DNA from: Glomus cerebriforme | Taxonomy: Eukaryota; Glomeromycota; Glomeromycetes; Glomerales; Glomeraceae | DNA length: 64,000 bases | Assembly: GCA_003550305.1 (NCBI GenBank) | Contig: QKYT01000286.1 | Coordinates: forward strand, 64,785 to 128,784 | Direction: 5' to 3' | Shown here: positions 11,488 through 23,040 of the stretch, piece by piece | How positions within the stretch are numbered: the first letter of the stretch is position 1 | Layout of the letters: each line of letters begins with the position of its first letter | The notes under the pieces: generated by a model | Seen by the model: the letters and a program-made list of their open reading frames with translations, nothing else | What the model was told of the DNA's origin: nothing | Databases searched by the model: none | Position numbers and translations under genes: made by a program

Positions 11488-14384
11488 TTTATTACATTTC
11501 AGAAAGCTTTAGGAATAAATTAATTAAATTTGAAATGATGATTTTTATAACTTATTAATTTATTTATAAAATCTTAGAAATCCACGGAATAAAAATACTC
11601 AGAACTTTATTTACTTGGACAAATTTTTCGCTAGGAAACTTCTTTATTATTTTAATACTTAATATCATAATGAAATGCGCAGCAAATGATATCTACAATG
11701 ACAGAATCAAGATTAACTTTGAAGTTTCAAATCATATCTGTGTTACACGTAGCAAAAGCAGTCTATTACTATTTTTATTTTTAAAATGTAAAAGGCAATT
11801 TTTTTTTGCAATGTTACTCTACTTCGCGTATAATAATATTTTTTTCATATACAGTACATTATATCAATAATTTATTTATTTTTTACTTCATAAAATCATT
11901 TTTGGGTAAATATTTTAAGAAAGCTTGTGGTTGCCAAATAATTTGGCAAAACAAGATTTTTTTGTAATAGTTCAAATATTGCTTTTGGAAACTTATCAAC
12001 GAAAGGATATTTCCACCAAAATCAGGTATCTTAATCAAGAAATAGTGACTGTACGATAAAAGAAAAAGCTAAATCTTAAAAACAAAACAAGAACAACTTC
12101 TTAATTTTTTATAAATACACTTTAATTCTAAAAAAAAGTAAGCGTTCACTATCCCGTTTATTTTCAATGCTTCAAAATTTACTGTTACGAAAAATTAAAA
12201 AAATTACATTTGATCGAACTTTATAAGTATCTTTTATAGCTTAGTAATTTTCAACAAAATGCGTAAAATTTAATTCAAATCAAAGCTAAATTGTGCTCAC
12301 TACTTAAACAAAAATTTTAAGTCTAATATTAGAATAAATATAAAGAAATAATAAAATGATTACGCAGGAAATCGTAAAATAGAAAAAAAATTTTTTATTT
12401 ATAGAATAAAAAAGATAATTTTTGAATACTTCATCTTCGGTTTCTTTTTGTAACTAACAAGATTAAAAAACGAACTGAAATACATAATTTGTTAGACTGC
12501 TCGAATCCAATATTTTACCTCGGAAAAAATAAAGGCCGACTAGTAACTCTCCACAATATTTTTGAAAAAAACATAATAAACATATCCTTATTTTACAAAA
12601 TAAAAAAAATTAATAATCCAAATCACCAAACATTCTGAAATTTCTATTATGTTTATTATTTTATTTAAATTTATTTCCTTGTCAATTTTTTCAACCTTAA
12701 GGGACGGAAAACAAATTATTATTTTTGACTGTCATAAAAATGATTTGTCTTCTCAGAGACTTTTGAGACGGTATCATAATTGGTTCCATGTTTCAAATGA
12801 GTTTCTTGATGGTAATGATATTATAAGTCTCACATGGAACTATGAATTGTATGATTCGGTTTGTAATGTGGCATATTTGATTTATTGGATAAAGTTTATT
12901 TTTGCGTAATATTTATCTTAGAAGAAAATTTTTACGGTTTTGAAAATAATTTTTTTTTTAAAAAAAAAATATGAAAAAGTAAAGACTAAAAATTTGAAGT
13001 TAATAACTTTTGATATAATAAAAAAATACAATAATATACAAATATAATTATATGATGACGTACAGAATTTTTCCTTTTTTTTTTTCTGATGAATATTTTA
13101 TTTGAAAAGAAGCTTTATTACAAACAAATATAAATTTTCATATTTATTAAAAATTATCACTATTTTAATATTATGTACTGTAAAAGAAAAAAAATAATAA
13201 ATAAAGAGCAAAGTTAATCCTATTGTAAAAAATATTCATACTCCATGAATATTCTTTGACCCGAGTATTGAAATTACACTATAAAATCTTTATACAGAAA
13301 AAAACGTTTATTAGTTTGAAAATTAATATTTATTATTTCTATAACTGAGTTAATGACTAACGAAACTTTAAAATATTAAAAAAACGATTAAAACATAAAA
13401 AGGAAAACAGCTGTAAGTTTTCTCATTTTTAATATACTTAATATCTCTCTGTTTTTCTTTATTTTTATTTTTAACGAATACAGCAAAAATATAGGAAAGT
13501 ATTATGGGTACAGATCTCTCTGTTTTTCTGTTCATACTTTACGCTCAATATTTATTCTATTATTGCCACGTGATTGATATACTTATGTTGAGGAGATATT
13601 TAGATATTTAATAGTACTTAAAAGTAAATTATTCTTAAAACAATTTCTATAAATACAAATATTTAAAAAAAATACACGATTTCATTCTCCTAAATCTAAA
13701 CTAAAAATTATTATCTATGTATATTTCTAGTGCTTTTCTTAGAAACTTAAAGCACTCTCAAGCATCTCCTTCAATGTCTTTCTTTGTGGTTTCATACTTT
13801 ACCATCCTGGATTCCTGGTCCGGATATTAAAAAAATATATATAATAATAAATATAATAATCAAGTATCATAATCCATGATGAAATCAATAAAATTATGAG
13901 TCTAAGCATGCTCTTTTAATTTGATTATCATTGTATAAAAAATCAAATGAAATGAAATGATAATTGAGTATTCTCTATCAATTGAAAATTATTAAAGAAA
14001 AACAGTCCATCAGATGAGGGTGCTTGAGAACACCTTTAATTTAAAACAATTCGAATTTTATTCCATATCACAATTTTTTTTATATAATTGGATAGCAAAA
14101 AGATTCAATTGTGAATTCGATTAAGTTATTAAGTTGGAAACCTATTAGCTGACAATAAAATTTTAATTTAGCAATTCTTTTTAAATAAAAAAAAGTAGAT
14201 TATATTCTGTATTCATGTAATTGCTAGAATTTATATAGTTATTAATATGAAAAAAAAATAGGAAATTTTATTACATTTCAGTTAATTGCTTTACATAAGA
14301 ATGGCAACAATTTTGTGAAATATAATTATGAAAGGCATATGAAAGACAAATGATTCATCCATGATAGCTGTTGTAACTGAAATT
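11488..14384. other. AT-rich intergenic region; holds one side of a segmental duplication
   Basis: No confident gene. From about 13530 to 14150 the sequence resembles 17930-18300 in several ordered blocks: TTTACGCTCA, CCACGTGATTGATATA, and GATTAAGTT followed by GTTGGAAACC and GACAATAAAA. An 86-codon open frame at 12649-12909 is listed separately. The remainder is poly-A/T-rich. Confidence 0.5.
12649..12909 (+). CDS. Possible small hypothetical protein (86 aa)
   Basis: This is an ATG-started frame of 86 codons. The first 16 residues are hydrophobic (MFIILFKFISLSIFS) and could be a signal peptide or membrane anchor. A more polar middle follows (DGKQIIIFDCHKND, RRYHNWFHVSNEF), and the end is hydrophobic. 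The middle looks more coding-like than random AT-rich translation, but there are no introns, paralogues or neighbours to support it. It may equally be a fragment or chance. Confidence 0.2.
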   Translation: MFIILFKFISLSIFSTLRDGKQIIIFDCHKNDLSSQRLLRRYHNWFHVSNEFLDGNDIISLTWNYELYDSVCNVAYLIYWIKFIFA

Positions 14385-14590
14385 GATTTTCATCTGAATT
14401 TAAAATTCAGATGTGAGAATTTCTGGAAATTTTAACTAATTTTAAATTCAGATACGATCTTCAAGTTACAAGGTTATCTGAAATTAAGAGTATCTGAATT
14501 TTAAATTCAATCAAATTGAAATTTCAAATAGAAATTCAGTTACAATTTCCAGAACTTACCGCATCTGAATTCTAAATCCAGATGAAAATT
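14385..14590. repeat. Inverted repeat, arms of about 46 bp (MITE-like)
   Basis: The left arm at about 14385-14432 (ATTTTCATCTGAATTTAAAA ... TTTCTGGAAAT) is matched in reverse complement by the right arm at about 14544-14590 (ATTTCCAGAACTTACC ... CAGATGAAAAT). Between them are further copies of TCTGAATTTTAAATTC in both orientations, and a second inverted pair around TTGTAACTGAA. No coding capacity is present. The target-site duplication is not clear. Confidence 0.6.
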
Positions 14591-14799
14591 AAAGCTCTGA
14601 ATTAATTGAATGCTGGTTTTATGCTATATTTGCACAATGTTAATAATACGTAAATCTAATCAATTAAATTATTTGTCATATCAATATAAACCAATAAAAT
14701 CATCTCTTATTATTAAAAAAAAATGCGAGAATAATGTATTTCAAAACGTATAAAGTAATTCGACAGACAATCTAATAAAACTAAGAAAAACTATTTCCA

Positions 14800-15399
14800 T
14801 TAAAAATTGGTTCCATTAAAAAAGTTATCAATAGAGGGATTTTCCACAGTTGATTGTCGCGTGTTAATACTGCTAATTCTGCTAATTCTACTAATACTGC
14901 TAATTCTACTTAAAGTATCACCATTACTAATTGAACTTAATTCAATCCTAACCCTATTTAAAGTTCTACTACTTCTTCTACTTATTCGTCTATTTAAAGT
15001 TGATCTACTACTACTATTCATGGCTGGTGTGTTACTACTACTTCTTCCACTCTGTTGCTGTTGTTGTTGCCTGTTCGGTTGCCTTCTTAGTGAGTAATTA
15101 CTTATTCTTCGTCGGTTGATTATCCGATCTATCTGATTAACTCTATTCTCATGGTTGATTTCCTGATCCTCATCCTCATGGTTCACTTCCTGATCCTCAT
15201 CCTCATAATTGATTTCCTGACCCTCATCCTCATAATTGATTTCCTGATCCTCATTCTCATAATTGATTTCCTGATCCTCATCCTCATAATTGATTTCCTG
15301 ATCCTCATTCTCATGATTGATTATTTGATGGTAGTTGATTATTTGGTCATGATTCATTACTTGATTCTGATGCTGATTAATTAGTACCGAATTAATTTC
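14800..15399 (-). CDS. Acidic DQEINYED-repeat protein or 3' exon of the Tse2-like gene
   Basis: The minus-strand frame ends at a stop at 14800. If it starts at the ATG at 15357 it encodes 185 residues. Residues 15-70 are about seven tandem copies of an acidic 8-mer of the form DQEINYED, encoded by a 24 bp repeat. Then come a basic stretch (NRRRISNYSLRRQPNR), a Gln run, and a Ser/Arg-rich tail with repeated RISSIS. The frame is open 14 more codons upstream to an in-frame TAG that forms a 3' splice site (gctcatag|GAA at 15400/15399), and the phase matches the donor at 15750 of the upstream exon. It may therefore be the last exon of that gene. No function can be assigned; the region looks disordered. 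Confidence 0.45.
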   Translation of the reverse strand, partial: EINSVLINQHQNQVMNHDQIINYHQIINHENEDQEINYEDEDQEINYENEDQEINYEDEGQEINYEDEDQEVNHEDEDQEINHENRVNQIDRIINRRRISNYSLRRQPNRQQQQQQSGRSSSNTPAMNSSSRSTLNRRISRRSSRTLNRVRIELSSISNGDTLSRISSISRISRISSINTRQSTVENPSIDNFFNGTNF

Positions 15400-15750
15400 C
15401 TATGAGCAAATAAGAAAATAAAATAACATATTAATTATGGTTAAATAATCATAATTTAGGAAATAATATCTCTAGGAATTTAGTCATATTGGTCAGATTC
15501 AGGATCATATTTCTTTATCTTTCTTTTTCTTATATTTTTTAAAATAATAATCCTATTTGTTTTCAATATAAATACGAAAAAACCGAAATATTCAACAATA
15601 TACTAATACAACTATTTTCTTGTAAAGTTTGGAATTAACTTATAAAAATCTAGAAATCAACACGTTATTATTTAGTAGTTCTAAATGAATTTCATATCTG
15701 AATCTGACGATAATTCATATGACTATAATCAAAAAAATGTTGATACTTAC

Positions 15751-16533
15751 TATAAAATTATCATCTCTCCATCCATAAGCATCTTCCAATTCACCCAAAA
15801 TGTCACCCTGATACATCAGTTCTGTTACATTAGTCACAGGTGTAATAGCTTTCATACGAGAAAGTGCAGAAAACACAATGTAAGCACGATACTCGTTATC
15901 CTGAAGAAGATCCTGAAGGGATGGCTTATCCAGTGCAATCCATGTGTGAATGTCAATTGCATGAATACAATCCATGACATCTGTTGCTTGCTTGTACCAG
16001 ATCTCCATAAGCCAGTAGAGCTCAGCCATTTGGAAGTCATCTACACCGTCCAAGTCATCATCAGAGCTAACCAGCTCAACCATCTCTGCAGAAGCCTTGA
16101 TGTCACAAGGAAACCACTCCAGGTCTCTTATTACTTGTATGTATTCATCTCTTGACATGCGAACAGTAGGCGCAATAATAAAATGATATCCACTTTGAGT
16201 AGCTGAAGGATACCGAAGTTTCATTTTGTGGGTATAGATTAAAACCAATCCCTCAGGAATATCCGTGTTTTCAGCAATAAAGTAACAAGGGATGTTTGGA
16301 TTACTGAGTTTTTCATTTGGAACATTATGAGGTGTATCAAAGGGCACAAAACAGGAAACTCCCTTTGCTTTTTTCGTTGCTTCTTTGCTATTGACTGAGA
16401 AATGTTTTATATAATTTTTGTCTGATTTATCTAATTCATAGTCACCGTAATTAAGATTTCCAAGCATAACATTAGGACGATGAATCGGCCAGTAAACTTT
16501 CGAATAAGGACAATATTTCTTCGGTTCTGCCAT
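15751..16533 (-). CDS. Tse2-like ADP-ribosyltransferase-fold domain protein (putative)
   Basis: The minus-strand frame runs from ATG at 16533 (an alternative in-frame ATG lies at 16578) for 261 codons to a good donor, TTTATA|gtaagt, at 15750. Composition is clearly coding. Residues about 70-145 carry the signature I associate with fungal Tse2-type domains: GVSCF, an aromatic segment, NTDIPEGLVLI, then GYHFIIAPTVRMSRDEY. Tse2 proteins have an ADP-ribosyltransferase-like fold and are toxic effectors in bacteria; fungal relatives are mostly uncharacterised. The remaining 115 residues are helical and unassigned, with an acidic SSDDDLDGVDD patch. Reading past the donor adds only a few codons, so a second exon is likely, most probably 14800-15399. 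The family assignment is from memory of the motif and is moderate. Confidence 0.5.
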
Positions 16534-16579
16534 TGAGAATGAAAATTTTTTTTTTAATTGTTTTATTCCGTAGCACAAA

Positions 16580-19009
16580 TGTTTTAATTATGCCAAAATC
16601 CTGTAGTACAAGGATTGTCTGACCATTCACATACATGTTGTGGAATATTATTCACTTGTGATCGGCGATCAGCACTGCGGCAAATAAAAATGACCTTTCC
16701 TTTTTGGTATAAATAATAATACGCTGACTAAATATACGCCTCAAATTTTTGTCATAATATGCTCAAATCAAAATAATTACTATATAAGGGAAGTATCTTG
16801 GGTATGTCTTAAGGCATTATAAACGTCCAAGTAGGGGCACAACAAAACTTTATTTAATAATGATGTTTTATCTTTAAAGATGGTCAGACGTTTAATAAAT
16901 ATTTTTATATTGTTCCATAATTTAATTTGTGAACTACTTGTTGGCTTTGCATTTAAGACCCTTCTTCTTGTTCAAACACCTAACAACGGCCCTTTGAAAC
17001 ATTGGATCGGGTACAATATTTTATAGTTTGATTTATGTATAACAATTAAATGGTTCAAGGAAATTAAATTAATTTGTCGCTCCACACTGCGCTGCATTTT
17101 AATTTTGTTATTGTAGAAAGTTTAAGATTTGTATTATGAATGTAGACCAGTTTTTTCAGCAATAAAATAATAATATAATCAGTGGTACGAATGGAAACAT
17201 TACTGTGTTAAATAAAGGACTCTTAAGCTACAACGTATATCATTAAAAAAAAATTGATTGTTTCAGCAGATTTCTAGAATAATTTTCAAAGTTTAGTATA
17301 GATTTAACGGCCAAATTTCAATTATAATTCTTTTTACAATACTATACCGCTTTGATAATAGATTCTTAATTTTATTCTTTTTATAAATTTAATTATCGAC
17401 TTTATTGCTATTTGATAGCCAGTAACAAATTTATAATGACTCTACATTCAGATAAAATCTAAACAATAGTTAGCATAATTTTTTATGCATGCGATAAACT
17501 TTAGATTTTACTTTTTAAAATTGGAATTTTTTTTCTTATAATAATCAAATAAAAACAATATAAATTAACTTTCTGCAGCTTAGCACAAATATATGGCGTC
17601 AAAATATTCTAATAAATTTTGGTGGGAAGCGAAAAAAATTCCAAAAATTATATTACATCATTTAGGACCCTCCCTATATTTAAAAAATCAATACCTACAT
17701 TAATATCAAAATCAAAGTCTTTTCTAAAAATAAATAAATAAATAAATAAATAAAATGTTGATATTGAAACCTTGATATTTTAATTAAATTTTACCTTCAA
17801 TATTTTCTGTATTATCTAAATATAGAATTAATTATCTAATTAAATTTTTTCAAAAATATATAATACACCTTGTAGTGAAATCATTTAAAATTTTTTTTAT
17901 GTTATTGTTTAATTTTTCAGCCTATCTTTTTGCTTATATTTTACGCTCATAATATTTATCACCACGTGATTGATATAGTAACTTGAGTTAATTCCTAAAT
18001 TAATTTTCTATGAGTTCAAATAGATATACGATTTCTTCCGCAAATCTAAGTATAATAAGCTTAATACATAGTTTTTTAGAGGCTTATTTTGCGATAAATA
18101 ATTCGAATTATTATAATATCTGATATTGCAAAGACAATGAGATTTATGACGTGAGTAATGCGTGAGCATTTTTCTTATTCAATTATAAAAAAAAGGATGA
18201 TTCATTTTTAGATTCAAAATTCGGAAATTAAATTATAAATAAAAAAATTCTTATACTGTATATTTATTTGATTAAGTTGGAAACCCATTAGTTGACAATA
18301 AAAATAAATACGTTGCATAAGCATCTCTTTTAACTAATTTTTACCCAATCATCTCAAGCCCCAATTTTCACTGGCTGAATTGGGAAAGCTGATTATGAAA
18401 TCAGACAGGGAATTAGTACACATTTACTATTAGCGTACGCCGGCACTATATCACAATTTAATTCATATCATTTAGCTCCTATAATACTTCGAAATCTACT
18501 TGTTATCAAAATATTACATTTAACTAATGTTGAGATATTCTAGCTAATTTCAGTCAAATAAAAAGGTCAAACATTAATTAAAATAATCATACAAGAATAA
18601 CAATTATCTCTTATTTCCCCCGAATTTATAGAAAATTCATATAAAAAAAAGGTAAATACCATTTTCTCTTATTCATTTGAATTGATTAGTCACACAAATC
18701 AGTTTCTCAGATCCTTTGATCGTATCAAACCTTCAAATAAAATTTCCAAAGATCAATCACAGAAATAAAAATTAATTGAGATTTTTTTAATAGAACTAAA
18801 AAGTTTTTTTAATGGTCTTATTAAATTAAAAAATGTAAATATCTTAGATAATGACAAAAGTGCATCATTATGTATTTCTTTCCGATGAAGCAACTAGAGG
18901 GAAATTAGAAAATTATTCAAAATTTTCAAAAAAAAAAATTTCATATAAATATAATATATTAGAATAAATTAAAATTATATTTCCTAATTAATTATTCTTG
19001 TTTTTAGAG
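16580..19009. other. Intergenic; holds duplicated blocks shared with 9.7 kb and 13.5-14.1 kb
   Basis: No gene is visible. The stretch 17690-17890 resembles 9690-9890 (AAGTCTTTT, AATTAAATTTTACCTTCA, TATTTTCTG, TTATCTAAATATA in the same order), and 17930-18300 resembles 13530-14150. A short (AAAT)n microsatellite lies at about 17725-17752. The rest is AT-rich with no structure I could name. Confidence 0.5.
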
Positions 19010-19735
19010 TTTAAATGTTCATTCTCTCGTTTCAAATTTCATTTTCTTGTTCTAAAGATTTATTTTCTGTTTGAGAGCTTCAATTTCTTTCGTAAGTACA
19101 GTATTTCAATCTGAGATTGGGAATCAACTGTTGAATTTTGAACCTCCCAATATTGGGAAATTAAGGATCTCCTTTGCGGTAGGTCTTTAACTTGGGTCTT
19201 TATGTATCATTTGCCCAACAAGCTTTGCCTAAATGAAAATTTAATTTTTAAAGCTCTTAATCAAAAATTTTTTTAAAAAAATCTCATTACTTAAAAAAAT
19301 TGAAGTACAATATCACTTTGTGGAATGCTTACTCAATAAATCTAATGCATTATGACGTTGATTAACCGAGGGGTAAGGAAAATAGAGATCAAATAATATA
19401 ACACAAAGCGAATAAATATCATCCTTTTCATCATAAAGTCTGGTATAACCTATAGATTCTTGTAAGGCAATAACTTTATTGATTTTTGAATCCACTAAAC
19501 AAAGTCACCAATTTTAGGGACAACTTTCATTATTACTATCATTAGAATCTGTCATTTTTCTTAGAAAAATATTATCTGATCCATGAACTAATCCTTTTTC
19601 ATGAATATGGACAATCCCCTGTACAATTCCACAAAATAGCTCATTATTATATTGTGGATTACTGTAACTTTGTAAGTAATCTTGGAGGGTATTATCATAT
19701 AAATGTAAAGATATAAGGTCATAGTATGATTCAAA
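19010..19735 (-). pseudogene. Decayed eIF2-alpha-kinase-like (PEK/HRI/GCN2 type) kinase fragment
   Basis: Minus-strand segments in order resemble the C-lobe of eIF2-alpha kinases. Near 19700-19580 are LISLHLYDNTLQDYLQSY and IVQGIVHIHEKGLVHGSDNI, and then KIGDF. At 19313-19495 are GYTRLYDEKDDIYSLCVILF and DLYFPYPS. Near 19230-19140 are AKLVGQMIHKDPS, a stop, and RPTAKEILNFPIL, followed by a Lys/Glu-rich coiled-coil-like tail. The catalytic HRD has become HGS, and there are stops and frameshifts. The N-lobe is absent. In the intact family such kinases phosphorylate eIF2-alpha under stress; this copy cannot. Confidence 0.6.
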
Positions 19736-22719
19736 TCATTTTCTTAACCATAGAATATGTTAAATGAATCAAAAAAAAAAAAATTCCCGAGTAACAATTG
19801 TGTCGTATATTTTATAGTAAGTGTAGGGTGAACAACAACTTGTTAATAAGTTGTGACTTGTGACGTCTTTTATGCGAAATATAAAGTGTTTCATATTAAC
19901 TGGTATCAAGTATCAAAGATCACATGATTCGCTTATCATGATTTCTTTTTCGTCACGCCATAATTTAAATTAGTTCTTGTAGATTTGAATTTAAGAATTC
20001 TATTATTTTTATTTTATTTGGCAGAATAAAAATGATAATTACAGATTTATAAAAGCTACTTAAAATGAAAACGAAAATCAAATATAAAATTTACAATATG
20101 GTCAAACTAAAACAAAAATATTTTTATAATACATTATAGTAAATACAATTAATAATAATAAAAATTATCTAATTATGAAGTAAGTTTGAGTATAAAAATA
20201 AGATTACTTGAAATCCATGTTACTTCACGCAAGTCCTCTTTTGAAAGATAAATTATTATTAACTTTGTGGCATTTTTTATCGCTAATATATCTATAAATT
20301 AAGATATTTAATCAAAACTCATTTTTTAGAATACTGTATCTTTACAAAACTAAACTTATTTTAAAAAAAAATTTCCATAATATTCCAGGTATTACTGAAA
20401 AATTCACAAAAGTTCATGACTTTTGGAAATTTCAAACAAAATAAATTGTATAAATTATGAAAATTCGAAAAATTTGTATATCTATAGATGTATGGTCCTT
20501 CTGAAATTCAAAATTCATAAACAATAAATACTGTAAATATTATAATTCTGTAATTTTAAAATATAAATATTAGATTATTTCCTTTACTATAGAAAGTATA
20601 AACTATTGTTAGAATAGTATTGAATGTGCAATGGCTTTAGTGATATTGTGTCAATATGTCCATAAAAATGAGAATTATAAAATGCAGAAAAGAACAAAAT
20701 AATATTTGTTTTAGAGAATCATTTTTGTAAAATAAAAAATGTAATATTGTTTTGATATTATTGAGTTTAGTGAACAAATGTATCAATAAATTATAAATCT
20801 AATGTTGTTTCCATCAATCTTCAGTTGAAAAATCTCCTTTGATGCAATCTTGATTTTTTGCAAGAAAGATATATTCTTATTAAAAAAGGTCTGTAATAAA
20901 ATTTAACTAACTCTGTTTTTTTTAAATTACTGTATTTTCTACAAGTTTTCAACATTTTTTCATTTATTTTTTTTTTATTAATATGAATATTTTCTAATAC
21001 CAATCCTTATCATTCTTGAAAGTCTTTAACTTTGGTGTTCTTAATTGTACCATATTGTTGTTAATATTGACCGAAAAAAGCAAGTATTTGTATTTTTTTT
21101 CATTGGAAAAAAAAACATGACATTAAATATATAACAATAATTAATTACAACTCCATCCTTTTTATAAAATTATATATATCAAACTTTTATATACAGGCTT
21201 ACAATATTAAAATATATAAAATCCTGATGTGATATGAAATAATTTAATTTGTCTGGTCTATCAGTTTTCAAGTGAAAATAATTATAAATCAGATATTCGG
21301 CCTCGTTGGTCTTTGCTTCTTTTATCTTGTGGATAGGGTCATGACAGAATGACGTGAAACCATACATCATATTCAACTAAATCTTGGTATATTTAAGAAA
21401 AATTTTAAAATTTTGTGTGATATTTTATGTTAAGTATTTAATTGATTTTATTTTGGTTACAATAAAAAAGAAGTGAAATGTTTATATAAAAATGGAAATA
21501 CAATGAAACCCAATATATGGTAACAAATATAAAATGTATAAAAATATCAATACTCTATTGTTATCTCAATCAAGTAGCAAATATCCAATTTTACCAAATT
21601 AGAAAAACAAAAATTCACAGCCAAATACATTTATTATTTATTATCATGTGGAGGGGAGAATAATATATTTGAAAGAATTTATAGTCAGGTATGAATAGTG
21701 AATAATGGAATTTGAATTTAAAGGAGTTGACTTAAGCTAATTTTGACTTATGAAATTATTGTATTATCGCACAAATGCATGTGTTACCACAAAATGCAGG
21801 GTGATAATAAAAATAATTTATAGATCAAGAAATATGTACTAAAAATAAAATGTTTATTAAATAGATAACAAAAATAGTTTTTTTTTTGATTGTTTAAATA
21901 AAATAGATATATTTATAGAAACCATTATTTTATTTTTTAGTATGTAAAAATATGAGCATGCTAAATAATAATGAATATTTTGATTAAACATAAATTGTTA
22001 TAACAATATTTATATTAATTCACTTATTTTTTGTAGGTGAGAATACCCTTTTTTGTTTTGTTAGCATTTCTAGCCTAGAAAGTTAATAAAAGTCCTGTAG
22101 AATCTATTTAGAAGAAAAGGTTCAAATTTTAGAAACTTTATTACAAGGTTATTATTTACTATCTGAGTATAATAATAGATATATATACTATTCAATATAA
22201 GAAAAAGAACAAAGAGAATCTAAACATAAATAATACATAATAATTTTTATTATGCACTAAACAGGCGAATAGAATAATAATGTTTCATATTTCCATAAAT
22301 AGCATGTTCTTGATTTCTTGAGCGTCTAAAATTATTTGGTACGGTTTAAGAAATATCATTCAAGCACAATAACAATGTATACATTAGAAATTACGCAATT
22401 TGCAATTTATACTCCGGAAGTGATAACCTTCTCAATATTTCCAATTTTTACATAATGCAAGCACTTAAAGATCTGTTATCCTTTTGGATAATTAATTTAT
22501 CAATCCAAAATGATATGTTTCTCCAAGAGAATCAATCGAAAAAAACAAATCTTGAATCACAATTACAGTAACACAAAACTTGGTGATAAATAAACTGGTT
22601 CTGCGATTTACGTCCTTTATTACACGACATTATTATCTGTAAGAATTGTGACATAGGATTCCGTTTATGATAGGGTGATATACAGCAGTACAATTTTGGA
22701 TGTAATCAACAAAATAAAA
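19736..22719. other. AT-rich intergenic region, nothing recognised
   Basis: I saw no coding-like frame, RNA gene or strong repeat in this 3 kb. Open frames of 60-65 codons here (for example near 20821-21003 and 21179-21376) translate to low-complexity Lys/Asn/Phe-rich peptides typical of chance frames in AT-rich DNA. Confidence 0.5.
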
Positions 22720-23040
22720 TGGAAGGTAAGGAAATTCTATATCTTTTTTTTTGAATATTAATTTTTAACACTATGAAGTTTTAATAATGTTTTTATATTT
22801 TAACACTTTTCATATTATAAGTTTTGGAAAAAGCACTGTCAGAAAAAGAGGAAACTGTTGCAAAAGAAGAAAATGATGAAAAATAATCATAAAGATGATG
22901 AATGGCCTGAATTAAATATCAATAGTAAAGCTCTAAATACTACAAATTGGATACTTCATGGATCTGATACAGAAAAAGCATAAAATGAAAAGAATCAAGT
23001 TAATGATCAAGTTTCACATAAAAACAACAATAATATATCA
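22720..23040 (+). pseudogene. 5' part of a broken gene of unknown function
   Basis: An ATG near 22720 (ATGGAAG|gtaagg) could open a short first exon. An acceptor near 22820 is followed by a hydrophilic coding-like frame (LEKALSEKEETVAKEENDEK) that ends in TAA. In the next frame it continues as KDDEWPELNINSKALNTTNW and ILHGSDTEKA to another stop, then NQVNDQVSHKNNNN. At least one frameshift and two stops are present. Coding-like plus-strand segments resume after the repeat block at 24240, so the two may be halves of one interrupted gene. No family was recognised. Confidence 0.3.

Noticed and set aside
14807..15384. Plus-strand Leu/Ile-rich frames (ILLILLILLIL, LILILIIDFL) resembling membrane proteins
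   Set aside because: They are exact antisense translations of the Asp/Glu/Asn and Ser/Arg repeats of the minus-strand frame.
22720..23040. Treating the first fragment as an intact small gene
   Set aside because: The frame stops after about 20 codons of the second exon and coding character continues in another frame, so it is a remnant.
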